From Nakamurella deserti (GTDB taxonomy: Bacteria; Actinomycetota; Actinomycetes; Mycobacteriales; Nakamurellaceae): DNA of 64,000 bases. The translations under genes were made by a program, and so were the position numbers. The notes beneath the pieces are model-generated. The model ran no database searches, was not told the origin of the DNA, and saw only the letters and a program-made list of their open reading frames with translations. The stretch covers positions 868,001-932,000 of the forward strand of contig NZ_QCXS01000002.1 of the NCBI RefSeq assembly GCF_003260015.1. The letters are read 5' to 3'. Below are positions 50,397-59,172 of the stretch, piece after piece (position 1 is the stretch's first letter; the number at the start of each line of letters is the position of its first letter).

Positions 50397-52157
50397 CTAC
50401 TGCTCGAGCAGATCGATGAACATCTCGATGTCGGTCTGCTCCATGCCGCCGAGCAGCACGGTGAAGATCGCGCTGTAGCTGCGCAGCGGGCTGACGTACC
50501 ACTGGCCGTCGACCTCGGTGGTCACGACGCCCAGGCCGAGGGCCGCCTTGAGCATGCGCTGGACGAAGTCCGGCATGTCCGGGTGGATCTCCTCGAGCCT
50601 GCCGGCGCCGATCAGCTCACCCAGGCTGTCCGCGTCGAAGGTCTGGGTGTCCGATCCGTCGGTCACGGTGACCGACCCGGCCGCCTGGTCGATCTCGATG
50701 GAGCCGCTCTCGCCGTCGGCGGTGAACTGCAGCGACTTCACCGACACCAGCTTGCCGCCGGTCACGTCGGAGACGTTCCACTCCGTGTCGATCTGCACGT
50801 CCTGCGCGCCGCTGCCGGAGCCGATGGCGTCGGCGATCTTCTTCCCGTAGGCGTGTACCGCCGACATCTCGTCCGGCGGCAGGAGACCGATGATCGCGGT
50901 GGCGTCCTGGTCGACGAGGGCCTGGATCATGGCGTCCACGGCGTCCTCGGGGGAGCCCTTGCCGGCACCGGGGATGGCGTCGGCGGTGGTCACCGGGCCG
51001 ACGCCGGCGGACTGCGCCCAGTAGTCGGCCAGGGTGTAGAACAGGCTCGGGTACCAGGCGCCGTCCCGCTCGACGGTGGAGATCCGGATCGGCTCGCCGT
51101 TGTTCTCGTCGCGGATGACCTGGGCGATGTCGATGACGGTCGGTTCGGAGGTCGAGGTCATCGGCAGGTCCTCGTCGGCGGCCTTCTTCTGCACGGCGTC
51201 GACCAGTCGGCGGTAGAGGTCGGTCTCCACGCCGCTGTCCTGCACGGGGTTGATGGTGACCGTGCCGCCGGTCAGCTTGACGATCGTCAGGTCCGGCAGC
51301 GGCTTCTCCTCGGCGGCGTCGTCGAAGGTGATGCCCTTGATGCTGATGTTCGTGCCGGTCGCGTTGTCGACCGTGGCGCTGTCGGTGAGCAGGCCGAGCC
51401 GCTTGAACTGCTCGATCACGTCGGTGGCCAGGTCGTCGACGAACTGCGCCTCGACCGGGTCGAAGGTGTCGGTCAGGCCGATCAGGTCACCGTTGTCGAC
51501 GTCGGCGAACAACTGTTGTGCGGCCGCCACCGGGGTGTCCTGACCGCCGGAGTTCTTCCGGATGGCCAGGAAGTAGACGCCGACCCCGGCCAGCAGCGCG
51601 ACCACGACCGCGATCGCGGTGATGAGCACGCCCTTGTTCTTCTTCGGCGGCTGCCCACCGGGCTGCCCGGGCTGCGCTGCGGCCGGGTACGGCCGGCCCT
51701 GATCGCCGCCCTGCCAGGGCTGCTGTCCCCACTGCTGCTGGTCGCCGGCCGGCGGCTGTCCCCACTGCTGGGTCGGCTGGTCGCCGCCCTGCTGCGGGTT
51801 CCACTGCGGCGGCGGCTGCTGTCCCCACGGCTGGCCCTGCTGCGGCTGACCCTGTTGCGGCTGGCCCTGCCAGGGCTGTCCCTGGAACGGCTGGCCCGGC
51901 CAGGCCTGCCCCTGCTGCGGGCCCCACTGCTGGGTCGGCTGGTCGCCGCCCTGCTGCGGGCCCCACTGCTGGGTCGGCTGGTCGCCGCCCTGCTGCGGGT
52001 TCCACTGCGGCGGCGGCTGCTGTCCCCACGGCTGGCCCTGCTGGGGCTGCCCCTGCCACGGCTGGCCCTGCGGAGGCTGTCCCCAGGGCTGCTGCGGACC
52101 GGGACCCTGGCCACCCTCCGGGCCGGTGCCCTGATGCGGGTCGTGCGGTGAACTCAT
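50397..52157 (-). CDS. Q/P/G-rich membrane-anchored protein of unknown function
   Basis: 586 residues from ATG 52157 (MSSPHDPHQGTGPEGGQGPG) with GGGGAG upstream. Residues ~1-195 are Gln/Pro/Gly/Trp repeats (PQQGGDQPTQQWG, QPWGQQPPPQWN). One membrane helix at ~203-225 (GVLITAIAVVVALLAGVGVYF) predicts a cytoplasmic N-terminus and an outside C-terminal domain of ~360 residues, with AAAQQLFADVDNGDLIGLTD, a DUF4878/lumazine-like small domain pattern, and late VVTTEVDGQWYVSPLRSYSA. I do not recognise the family with certainty. The repetitive tail may be an interaction or phase-separating region. Confidence 0.8.
   Translation of the reverse strand: MSSPHDPHQGTGPEGGQGPGPQQPWGQPPQGQPWQGQPQQGQPWGQQPPPQWNPQQGGDQPTQQWGPQQGGDQPTQQWGPQQGQAWPGQPFQGQPWQGQPQQGQPQQGQPWGQQPPPQWNPQQGGDQPTQQWGQPPAGDQQQWGQQPWQGGDQGRPYPAAAQPGQPGGQPPKKNKGVLITAIAVVVALLAGVGVYFLAIRKNSGGQDTPVAAAQQLFADVDNGDLIGLTDTFDPVEAQFVDDLATDVIEQFKRLGLLTDSATVDNATGTNISIKGITFDDAAEEKPLPDLTIVKLTGGTVTINPVQDSGVETDLYRRLVDAVQKKAADEDLPMTSTSEPTVIDIAQVIRDENNGEPIRISTVERDGAWYPSLFYTLADYWAQSAGVGPVTTADAIPGAGKGSPEDAVDAMIQALVDQDATAIIGLLPPDEMSAVHAYGKKIADAIGSGSGAQDVQIDTEWNVSDVTGGKLVSVKSLQFTADGESGSIEIDQAAGSVTVTDGSDTQTFDADSLGELIGAGRLEEIHPDMPDFVQRMLKAALGLGVVTTEVDGQWYVSPLRSYSAIFTVLLGGMEQTDIEMFIDLLEQ
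51760..52043 (-). repeat. 83-bp direct repeat and 39-bp tandem repeat in the Q-rich gene
   Basis: Bases 51760-51842 and 51961-52043 are identical over 83 bp. In addition 51922-51960 and 51961-51999 are identical 39-bp tandem copies. The spacings (201 and 39) are multiples of three, so recombination between copies preserves the frame. Confidence 0.9.
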
Positions 52158-52458
52158 CTGATCTGCTCCCCTCGTCCACCGGGTGGACGCTCCGTGCTCC
52201 GTTCCGACATGCACTGCACCCTGCTGTCCCACACTGCGCTGTCGCACACCGCGCTGGCCCACACCGCCGTTTCCGGGCGGTGGTCGTTCCTCCGACAGAG
52301 GCGCGACGGTGTCCGCCTGATGCCCGTCCGGAGTGGTCGGACCCGAACGGTGCTGTGGTTCCGGGTGCGAGTTTCCCTCATCCGACGTACTCCTGTCCGT
52401 TCATTCCGCGACTGACGGCGGATTGTCGGCGGACCGTGACGTCCCCGTCACCGGGCGG
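52158..52458. other. Intergenic region with 15-bp imperfect repeats
   Basis: Three imperfect 15-bp tandem units lie at 52227-52241, 52242-52256 and 52257-52271 (TCCCACACTGCGCTG, TCGCACACCGCGCTG, GCCCACACCGCCGTT). No gene is supported. The promoter of the Q-rich gene should be within this region, but I cannot pick out a clear hexamer pair. Confidence 0.4.
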
Positions 52459-53013
52459 TCACCGTGGGCGGGGCGGACCGGGCGGCGCGACCGGACTTCC
52501 GGCTCCGGTCTCCGTCGCCGTGGGGCGACGGAGCAGGGCGACGCCCGCGACCGCGCAGCCCACGGCCCCGACCAGGGTCACCGCGGGGCCCGGCCAGACG
52601 CCGCCGATGGTCGGCGCGTCGAAGCGGACGGCCAGCACCACACCGCAGAGGGCGACGAGACCGGTGGGGACGGCCAGCACGAGGGACGCCACCGCGGCAG
52701 AGCGTCGTCGCCGCAGCACCATCAGCACCACCACGACCGCCCACAGCGGTCCGAGGAACGGCCACGCCTGCAGCGCGCCCTCGATCCACGGGCCGGCGTC
52801 GAGCCGGCGGACACCGACGCCGGCCAGCTCGTAGCTGTTGCGGCTGACCCGTCCTGACCGCACCCAGGGCAGGAACGTGCCGGCGACGAGGACCACCACG
52901 GCTGCCCCGCCGATGCCGACCCAGCGAACCGACGTGGTGGGTGACGGCGCCGGGGGCGGGCCCCAGGGTGACGGCGCCGGGCCCCGGTGCGGCGGCGGGA
53001 ACGGTCCGGACAT
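52459..53013 (-). CDS. Hypothetical membrane protein
   Basis: 184 residues, ATG 53013 (MSGPFPPPHRGPAPSPWGPP). A proline-rich N-terminus of ~28 residues is followed by about four membrane helices: VGIGGAAVVVLVAGTFLPWV (~32-51), FLGPLWAVVVVLMVL, AAVASLVLAVPTGLVALCGV and GPAVTLVGAVGCAVAGVALL. The loop between helices 1 and 2 has RSGRVSRNSYELAGVG. No family recognised. It lies 301 bp upstream of the Q-rich gene on the same strand and is divergent from the NlpC/P60 gene. Confidence 0.7.
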   Translation of the reverse strand: MSGPFPPPHRGPAPSPWGPPPAPSPTTSVRWVGIGGAAVVVLVAGTFLPWVRSGRVSRNSYELAGVGVRRLDAGPWIEGALQAWPFLGPLWAVVVVLMVLRRRRSAAVASLVLAVPTGLVALCGVVLAVRFDAPTIGGVWPGPAVTLVGAVGCAVAGVALLRRPTATETGAGSPVAPPGPPRPR

Positions 53014-53286
53014 CGACCCATTGTGACGGTGCGGCGGCGGCTCCGGTCACCCTTCCGGCGGCGTTCGCCCGGGCGACCCTCGCACCGGTGTCTCACCGAC
53101 AGTGTTCGACCGTCAGCGCACCGCGTTCAGGCGGTGTTCGTCCGTTCTGTGAACACTGGGACGGAAGTTGTGAGCGAGACGGCTGGCTAAGCGGGGGAGG
53201 AAAGTGGCATCCTGAGGCGCAAGCGTGTCGCATTGACAAACGTTCCGTCGGTGCCCCGCTCCATGTCCCCGTCCTCAGGAGAGCCA

Positions 53287-54891
53287 GTGGCGCACGCACG
53301 AACCCGGCAGCGCGGCACCTCCGTACGCCGCGCACCCTGGCCCTCCGTGCGGCGCGCCCCCGCCCGGACCCTCGGGATCGGAGCGGGCCTGGTCATCGCC
53401 CTGGTGCTCGGTCTGGCCGCGCCCGCCGGTGCACTGCCGCCGCCGCCGGAGAACCCGACCGACGACCAGATCGCCGCCAGCCAGAACCAGGCCGCCGAGA
53501 TCAACACCGCGGTCGGGCAGCTGTCCGCCCAGGTCGCCAGCACGCAGGGCCAGATCGACGCCCTGCGCAACGACATGCAGCTCAAGCAGGAGCTGTCGCA
53601 GAAGGCCGCGATCGACCTCGACATCGCCCAGGCCGACGCCGCGGACGCCGCGACCGCCGCCGAGGAGGCCGCCGCGGTCGCCACCGCCGCGCAGGGGGAC
53701 ATCTCCACCGCGCAGGACAAGGCGGACAGCTTCGCCGCCGCCTCGTTCCGCCAGGGTTCGACGCTGGGATCCATGACCGCCCTCTGGGACGCCGGCAGCG
53801 CGGACGAGCTGCTGCAGCGCAACCAGCTGCTGGAGTCCATCTCGGGCAGCCAACTCGACGTCATCGGCAACCTGCAGCGGGCCCAGGTCACCAAGTCCAA
53901 CCTCGACGCGGCCGCCCGTGAGGCGCTGCAGAAGGCCAAGGACGCCGCCGCCGCGGCCGACGCGGCCAAGCAGGCCGCCGACAGGGCCGCCGCCGACGCG
54001 GCGGACGCGCTGCAGGTCGGCCAGGCCCAGCTCGTCACCCTGCAGAACGACCTGTCGAACCAGCAGGTCGCCTACCAGGCCGCGGTCAACACGGTGAACG
54101 CGTTGCAGGGCCAGCGGCAGGCCTACGAGGAGTGGCTGGTCCTCAAGGCCGCGGAGGAGGAGCGCCTGCGCAAGGAGGCCGAGGAGGCCGCCCGGAAGGC
54201 CGCCGAGGAGGAGGCCGCCCGGCAGGCCGCGGCCGCCGCGGCCGCCGCTGCCGAGGCCGCCCGGGTCGCCGCCGAGCAGGAGGCCCAGCGTCAGGCCGCC
54301 GCCGCCGCGGCCGAGCAGGCCGCCGCCGCCGAGCGCCAGGCCGCCCGTAACGCCCAGGCCGCTGCCGCCGCCGCCGCGGCCCAGCGCAGTGCGGACGCCG
54401 CCGCCGCGTCGGCGGCCGCCGCGTCGGCCGCCGCCCCGCGGCCCGCCGCCGCCAAGCCCACCACCACCCAGCCCGCGCCGAGCACTCCGACGCCGGCGTA
54501 CAGCGGCGACATCGGTCAGCAGGTCGTCGCCGCGGCCAAGAAATGGCTGGGCACCAAGTACGTCTGGGCGGGCGGCAACGCCAACGGTCCGACCGGTGGC
54601 GGGTTCGACTGCTCCGGTCTGATGCTCTACGCCTACGCCCAGGTCGGCATCAACATGCCGCACTACTCCGGCTACCAGTACTACGAGGGCTCACGGGTCG
54701 CGAAGTCCGACCTGCGGCCCGGCGACCTGGTGTTCTACGCCTACGACACGTCCGACCCCAAGACCATCCACCACGTCGCCATGTACATCGGCGACGGTCA
54801 GATGATCGAGGCGCCCTACACCGGGTCCTGGGTGCGGATCATGCCCCTGCGGACCAGCGACTACATCGGCGCGTCCCGCCCCTACGCGTGA
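53287..54891 (+). CDS. Secreted NlpC/P60 peptidoglycan endopeptidase, RipA-like
   Basis: 534 residues from GTG 53287 with AGGAG ~6 nt upstream; longer starts run through the upstream leader. A signal peptide (core IGAGLVIALVLGLAAPAGA) ends near residue 50. Residues ~60-290 form a coiled coil (QVASTQGQIDALRNDMQLKQ), ~290-395 an Ala/Glu/Arg-rich helix, ~395-415 a Pro/Thr linker. The C-terminal ~120 residues are NlpC/P60: AAKKWLGTKYVWAGG, FDCSGLMLYAYAQVG (nucleophile Cys), RPGDLVFYAYD and IHHVAMYIGDGQMIEAP (catalytic His). It should cut D-Glu-mDAP stem peptides during septation. It corresponds to ripA before moxR in mycobacteria. Confidence 0.93.
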   Translation: MAHARTRQRGTSVRRAPWPSVRRAPARTLGIGAGLVIALVLGLAAPAGALPPPPENPTDDQIAASQNQAAEINTAVGQLSAQVASTQGQIDALRNDMQLKQELSQKAAIDLDIAQADAADAATAAEEAAAVATAAQGDISTAQDKADSFAAASFRQGSTLGSMTALWDAGSADELLQRNQLLESISGSQLDVIGNLQRAQVTKSNLDAAAREALQKAKDAAAAADAAKQAADRAAADAADALQVGQAQLVTLQNDLSNQQVAYQAAVNTVNALQGQRQAYEEWLVLKAAEEERLRKEAEEAARKAAEEEAARQAAAAAAAAAEAARVAAEQEAQRQAAAAAAEQAAAAERQAARNAQAAAAAAAAQRSADAAAASAAAASAAAPRPAAAKPTTTQPAPSTPTPAYSGDIGQQVVAAAKKWLGTKYVWAGGNANGPTGGGFDCSGLMLYAYAQVGINMPHYSGYQYYEGSRVAKSDLRPGDLVFYAYDTSDPKTIHHVAMYIGDGQMIEAPYTGSWVRIMPLRTSDYIGASRPYA

Positions 54892-54952
54892 GCCGACCGC
54901 GCTGAATGCCGACCGTCCGCCCTCCGGGGTCCCGGCCCCGGCGGCGGGCATC

Positions 54953-55507
54953 GTGCTCGCCGGCGGGGCCGGTCGGCGTCTCGGCGGGGTCGACAAGCCG
55001 GCGCTCGTCGTCGACGGCCGGCCGCTCCTGGACCGGGCGCTGGACGCGCTGGGCGGGACCGTACCGGCCGTGGTCGTCGGACCGGCCCGGCCGACCGCGC
55101 GGCCGGTGACGTTCACCGCCGAGGACCCGCCCGGGTCCGGGCCGGCCGCCGCCCTGCAGGCGGGGGTCGCAGCGCTCCCCGATCTGCCACCCGACGCGGT
55201 CGTCGGGGTGCTCGCGGCCGACCTGCCCGCGGTCACCGCCGCGACGCTGCGCCGCCTGACCGGTGCGCTGGCCGGGGCGGCGGACACCGACGGTGCCGTC
55301 CTCGTCGAGGACGCCCGCGAACAGCTGCTGCTGAGCGTGTGGCGGGTGGGTGCGCTGGCCGCGGCCTGCTCGCAGCGGCCGTCCTGGGCGGAGGCGTCGG
55401 TGCGCTCGCTGCTGGCGCCGCTGCGCCGGGTCGCCGTGTCGGCGGCGGACGACGAGGCCGCCGACATCGACACCCCGGAGCAGTGGGAGCGCTGGTCCCG
55501 GGGCTGA
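54953..55507 (+). CDS. mobA: MobA-like molybdenum cofactor guanylyltransferase
   Basis: 184 residues from GTG 54953. Motifs are LAGGAGRRLGGVDKPALVVD (nucleotide-binding loop and Lys), VGVLAADLPAVTAAT (metal Asp) and DEAADIDTPEQWERW at the end. The family adds GMP to molybdopterin, or transfers other nucleotides. The first beta strand (PAAGIV) lies upstream of GTG 54953, and no ATG/GTG/TTG exists in frame before the previous stop; a CTG at 54902 would restore it. It starts ~60 bp after the NlpC gene. Some members act on other sugars or cofactors. Confidence 0.82.
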   Translation: MLAGGAGRRLGGVDKPALVVDGRPLLDRALDALGGTVPAVVVGPARPTARPVTFTAEDPPGSGPAAALQAGVAALPDLPPDAVVGVLAADLPAVTAATLRRLTGALAGAADTDGAVLVEDAREQLLLSVWRVGALAAACSQRPSWAEASVRSLLAPLRRVAVSAADDEAADIDTPEQWERWSRG

Positions 55508-55540
55508 CCCGGCCGGATCAGGTGTGTCGGGACCGTCACG

Positions 55541-55546
55541 TACCGT
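55541..55546 (+). promoter_or_regulatory. Putative -10 hexamer TACCGT upstream of moxR
   Basis: TANNNT hexamer 75 nt before the moxR start, which has its own AAGGAGAG ribosome site. No clear -35, so a weak call. Confidence 0.3.
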
Positions 55547-55621
55547 GGGCGCAGGCCTGTGGACCGCCGGCCCGCACTGTCCGGCCGCACGTCGCGGCCG
55601 CACCACGAAGGAGAGATGCCG

Positions 55622-56653
55622 GTGACCCCGGAATCCACCCACGGACACTCCGCCCCGGCTGCGGCGTCGCCGCCGGGATCGGACGCCGCCCTGCTCGAGC
55701 GGACCGTGTTCGAGGTCAAACGGGTCATCGTCGGCCAGGACCGGCTGGTGGAGCGCATCCTGGTCGGTCTGCTCGCCAAGGGCCATCTGCTCATCGAAGG
55801 TGTCCCCGGCGTCGCCAAGACCCTCGCGGTCGAGTCGTTCGCGCGGACCGTCGGCGGCACCTTCTCGCGCATCCAGTTCACCCCGGACCTCGTGCCGTCC
55901 GACCTGCTGGGCACCCGCATCTACCGGGCCGGCCGGGAGGAGTTCGACACCGAGCTGGGCCCGGTGGTGGCCAACTTCGTCCTCGCCGACGAGATCAACC
56001 GCGCCCCGGCGAAGGTCCAGTCGGCACTGCTGGAGGTGATGGCCGAGCGTCAGGTGTCCATCGGCGGCACCACCTACAAGATGCCCGACCCGTTCCTGGT
56101 GCTGGCCACCCAGAACCCCATCGAGAACGAGGGCGTCTACCCGCTGCCCGAGGCGCAGCGCGACCGCTTCCTGTTCAAGCTGCTCGTCGGCTACCCGGAG
56201 CCGGACGAGGAGCGGGAGATCATCTACCGGATGGGCGTCGCCCCGCCCACCGCCACCCAGGTGCTGCCGATCGCCGAGCTCAGCCGGCTGCAGGACGTGG
56301 CCGCGGACGTCTTCGTGCACCACGCGCTCGTCGACTACGTCGTCCGGCTGGTCTTCGCCACCCGGACCCCCGCCGAGCACGGCCTCACCGACGTGGCGTC
56401 GTGGCTGTCCTACGGGGCCTCGCCGCGGGCGAGCCTGGGCATGATCGCCGCCGCGCGGGCGCTGGCCCTGGTCCGCGGCCGCGACTTCGTCATCCCGCAG
56501 GACGTCCTCGACGTCGCCGCCGACGTGCTGCGCCACCGGCTGGTGCTGTCCTACGACGCCCTCGCCGACGGGGTGCAGGTCGAGACCATCCTCACCCGGC
56601 TGCTGCAGGCCATCCCGTTGCCGCAGGTCAGTCCGTTCGCGGTCGCGCACTGA
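55622..56653 (+). CDS. moxR: MoxR-family AAA+ ATPase
   Basis: 343 residues from GTG 55622, 8 nt after AGGAG; ATG 55616 is too close to that site. Walker A is IEGVPGVAKTLAVESFA, Walker B VLADEINRAPAKVQSALLEV, sensor 1 LVLATQNPIENEGVYPLPEA, arginine finger in QRDRFLFKLLVGYP; the C-terminal lid follows. MoxR ATPases act as chaperones with VWA-domain partners, which are encoded two genes downstream. The first ~25 residues are disordered. Confidence 0.94.
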   Translation: MTPESTHGHSAPAAASPPGSDAALLERTVFEVKRVIVGQDRLVERILVGLLAKGHLLIEGVPGVAKTLAVESFARTVGGTFSRIQFTPDLVPSDLLGTRIYRAGREEFDTELGPVVANFVLADEINRAPAKVQSALLEVMAERQVSIGGTTYKMPDPFLVLATQNPIENEGVYPLPEAQRDRFLFKLLVGYPEPDEEREIIYRMGVAPPTATQVLPIAELSRLQDVAADVFVHHALVDYVVRLVFATRTPAEHGLTDVASWLSYGASPRASLGMIAAARALALVRGRDFVIPQDVLDVAADVLRHRLVLSYDALADGVQVETILTRLLQAIPLPQVSPFAVAH

Positions 56654-56682
56654 GGTCGGCGGTCGTGGTCGAGGGGGCGGCA

Positions 56683-57660
56683 GTGGTCCGGGCGGGGGAC
56701 ACCCCACCCGGGGCGCCGCCGCGTTTCGCCGACCCGGTCCGGATCGACAGCGCGTTGGCCAACCTCGAGCTGACCGTCCGCCGCCGGCTCGACGGTCTGC
56801 TGCAGGGCAACCACCTGGGGCTGGTCCCGGGGCCGGGGTCCGAGCCGGGCGACGCCCGGCCCTACCACCCGGGCGACGACGTCCGGCGGATGGACTGGTC
56901 GGTCACCGCCCGCACCACCGAGGCGCACATCCGGCAGACCGTGGCCGACCGGGAGCTGGAGACCTGGATCGTCGCCGACCTCTCGGCGTCACTGGACTTC
57001 GGCTCCACCCGCTGCGAGAAGCGCGACCTGGTCATCGCCGCGACGGCGGCCGTCGCCCACCTCACCCAGGGCGGTGGCAACCGGGTCGGGGCGGTGCTCG
57101 CGACGGGTGGCGGCATCATCCGGGTGCCCGCCCGCGGGGGTCGCGCGCACCTGCAGTACCTGTTGCGCACCATCGCCGGCACCCCGCGGGCGTCGGTCGG
57201 CCGGCGCGGTGACCTGACGTCGGCCATCGAGCAGCTGCGCCGCCCGCCCCGACGTCGCGGGCTCGCCGTGGTGATCTCCGACTTCGTCGGCCCGGTCGAC
57301 TGGCAGCGGTCGCTGCGGGCGCTGTCCGGCCGGCACGAACTGATCGGCGTCGAGGTGCTGGATCCGCTCGACCTGGCACTGCCCGACATCGGTCTGGCCA
57401 CCCTGCTCGACCCGGAGAGCGGCCGCAGCCGCGAGGTGCGGACCACGTCCGCGCTGCGCCGCAGTTTCGCCGGCCAGGCCGCCGCCCACCGCGCCGAGGT
57501 GGCCACCGCGCTGCGCCGGTCCGGCGCCGGGCACCTGACGCTGCGCACCGACCGCGACTGGATCGCCGACGTGCTCCGCTTCGTGATGGGCCGCAAACGC
57601 GGCTGGACCGGCGCCACCGCCACCACCCCGCCGGTGGCCCACGAGGGGGAGGCCTGGTGA
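56683..57660 (+). CDS. DUF58 domain protein
   Basis: 325 residues from GTG 56683 (GAGGGGG just upstream); GTG 56665 is an alternative. The DUF58 signature is PGDARPYHPGDDVRRMDWSV, followed by ETWIVADLSASLDFGSTRCE, a degenerate VWA-like strand with the D-x-S-x-S pattern, and LAVVISDFVGPVDW. The family accompanies MoxR and VWA genes and may be their substrate or adaptor. Its stop overlaps the VWA start. Confidence 0.9.
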   Translation: MVRAGDTPPGAPPRFADPVRIDSALANLELTVRRRLDGLLQGNHLGLVPGPGSEPGDARPYHPGDDVRRMDWSVTARTTEAHIRQTVADRELETWIVADLSASLDFGSTRCEKRDLVIAATAAVAHLTQGGGNRVGAVLATGGGIIRVPARGGRAHLQYLLRTIAGTPRASVGRRGDLTSAIEQLRRPPRRRGLAVVISDFVGPVDWQRSLRALSGRHELIGVEVLDPLDLALPDIGLATLLDPESGRSREVRTTSALRRSFAGQAAAHRAEVATALRRSGAGHLTLRTDRDWIADVLRFVMGRKRGWTGATATTPPVAHEGEAW

Positions 57661-58610
57661 CCTTCGCGCATCCGCTCTGGTTCCTGCTCGGGCTCGTCGT
57701 GGTCGGGTTGCTGGTGGGCTACCTGCTCGTCAACCGGCGGCGCCGGCGGTACCTGCTGCGCTTCGCCTCGCTGGATCTGCTCGACCGGGTGGCGCCCGCC
57801 CGCCCCGGCCGGCTCCGGCACGTGCCGACCGCCCTGATGCTGACCGCGATGGTGCTGCTCACGGTGGCCGTCACCGGCCCCACCGAAGAGGTCAGGGTCC
57901 CGCGCAACCGGGCCACCGTGGTGCTCGCGATCGACGTCTCGCTGTCGATGATGGCCACCGACGTCGCCCCGAGCCGGCTGGCTGCCGCCCAGGACGCCGC
58001 GACCCAGTTCGCCCGCGACCTCACCCCCGGGGTCAATCTCGGCATCATCTCCTTCTCCGGCATCGTCAACGTCCTGGTCTCGCCGACCACCGACCGTGCG
58101 GTCGCCGTGCAGGCCATCCAGGACCTCACGCTCGACGAGCGGACCGCCACCGGCGAGGCGATCACCTCGGCGCTGAAGAGCATCGAGACGTTCACCCGGA
58201 CCATCGCCGGGGCCGAGGGTCCGCCGCCGGCCCGCATCGTGCTGATGTCGGACGGCAAGGAGACCACCGGCCGACCCGCCATGGAGGCCGCCCAGGCGGC
58301 CCGCGACGCGGGGGTGCCCATCTCGACGATCTCCTTCGGGACCACCTACGGCACCGTTGAGATCCAGGGCAGTGAGCAGCCGGTGGCCATCGACGAGGCC
58401 TCGATGCGCGACATCGCCGCGATCTCGGGCGGCGACTTCCACTCCGCGGCCACCGCGGAGGAGCTCCGCACGGTCTACGCCGAACTCGGCGAACAGATCG
58501 GCTACGAGCTCAAGGAGCAGGACAACTCCCGGCCCTGGCTGATCGCCGGCACCCTCCTGGTGCTGCTGGCCGCCGCCGCGTCGCTGGTCGTGACGCAGCG
58601 CATCCCCTGA
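57657..58610 (+). CDS. VWA domain membrane protein
   Basis: 317 residues, GTG 57657 overlapping the DUF58 stop. Two N-terminal helices (~7-25 PLWFLLGLVVVGLLVGYLLV; ~58-75 ALMLTAMVLLTVAVTG), then a VWA domain with MIDAS motif VVLAIDVSLSMMATDV (D-x-S-x-S), T in DERTATGEA and D in VLMSDGKETTGR; a C-terminal helix (WLIAGTLLVLLAAAASLVV) closes it. Topology places the VWA outside or in the cytoplasm depending on orientation. With MoxR it should form a metal-dependent chaperone complex in the envelope. Confidence 0.93.
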   Translation: MTFAHPLWFLLGLVVVGLLVGYLLVNRRRRRYLLRFASLDLLDRVAPARPGRLRHVPTALMLTAMVLLTVAVTGPTEEVRVPRNRATVVLAIDVSLSMMATDVAPSRLAAAQDAATQFARDLTPGVNLGIISFSGIVNVLVSPTTDRAVAVQAIQDLTLDERTATGEAITSALKSIETFTRTIAGAEGPPPARIVLMSDGKETTGRPAMEAAQAARDAGVPISTISFGTTYGTVEIQGSEQPVAIDEASMRDIAAISGGDFHSAATAEELRTVYAELGEQIGYELKEQDNSRPWLIAGTLLVLLAAAASLVVTQRIP

Positions 58611-58615
58611 ACTGC

Positions 58616-58621
58616 CAGACT
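58616..58621 (+). promoter_or_regulatory. Putative -10 hexamer CAGACT, leaderless OsmC-like gene
   Basis: CAGACT with exactly 6 nt to GTG 58628, immediately after the VWA gene. Confidence 0.4.
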
Positions 58622-58627
58622 GCTGCG

Positions 58628-59116
58628 GTGAGTCGAGAGCACCACTACCGGCCGGCCGTCGAGTGGACCGGCAACCAGGGCAGCGGCACCAGCAACTACC
58701 GCGCGTTCAGCCGCAACCACACGGTCAGCGCCGAGCACAAGCCGGATCTGCTCGGCTCGTCCGACCCCGCGTTCCGCGGTGACGCCACCCGCTGGACCCC
58801 GGAGGACCTGCTGGTGGTGTCGGTGTCGCAGTGCCACATGCTCTGGTATTTGCACCTGTGCGCCGTGGCCGGCGTCGTGGTCACCGCCTATCGCGACGAC
58901 CCGATCGGGGTGATGGTCGAGGACGACGAGGCCGTCGGCGGGGGCGGGCAGTTCGTCGGGATCACGTTGCGGCCCACCGTCACCGTCCGCGACCCGGAGA
59001 TGGTCCCCACCGCCGAGGCGGTGCACGGCGACGTCGGCGCCCGCTGCTTCATCGCCCGGTCGCTGAACTTCCCGGTCGCCCACCAGCCACGGGTGAGCGC
59101 CGAGCCGGGCCGTTGA
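58628..59116 (+). CDS. OsmC/Ohr-family protein
   Basis: 162 residues, GTG start (VSREHHYRPAVEWTGNQGSG). OsmC fold: HYRPAVEWTGN strand, FSRNHTVSAEHKPDLLGSSD, then TPEDLLVVSVSQCHMLWYLH with the catalytic-type Cys, and C near HLCAVAGVVV about seven residues later, close to the position of the second Cys in Ohr/OsmC. RCFIARSLNFPVAHQP ends the domain. OsmC proteins reduce organic peroxides with lipoyl or thiol partners. The Cys spacing is not a perfect match, so peroxidase activity is likely but not proven. Confidence 0.8.
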   Translation: MSREHHYRPAVEWTGNQGSGTSNYRAFSRNHTVSAEHKPDLLGSSDPAFRGDATRWTPEDLLVVSVSQCHMLWYLHLCAVAGVVVTAYRDDPIGVMVEDDEAVGGGGQFVGITLRPTVTVRDPEMVPTAEAVHGDVGARCFIARSLNFPVAHQPRVSAEPGR

Positions 59117-59172
59117 TCCCGGCCGTACCGGTGCCCGGCGGCGAGCCGTCGGCGGCGGGCCGCGCGCGGCAC

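Noticed and set aside
51760-52043. Mobile-element repeats
   Set aside because: Direct repeats are in frame inside a Q-rich coding region; no inverted ends or transposase are present.
53233-53238. Perfect TTGACA -35 hexamer before the NlpC gene
   Set aside because: No TANNNT-like hexamer lies 16-19 nt downstream, so I do not call a promoter.
53160-53286. Possible c-di-AMP (ydaO-type) riboswitch before the NlpC/P60 gene
   Set aside because: The AGCGGGGGA stretch at ~53188-53196 recalls one ydaO motif, but the paired GGGGTGAAT element and the rest of the consensus are absent. A covariance-model search would settle it.
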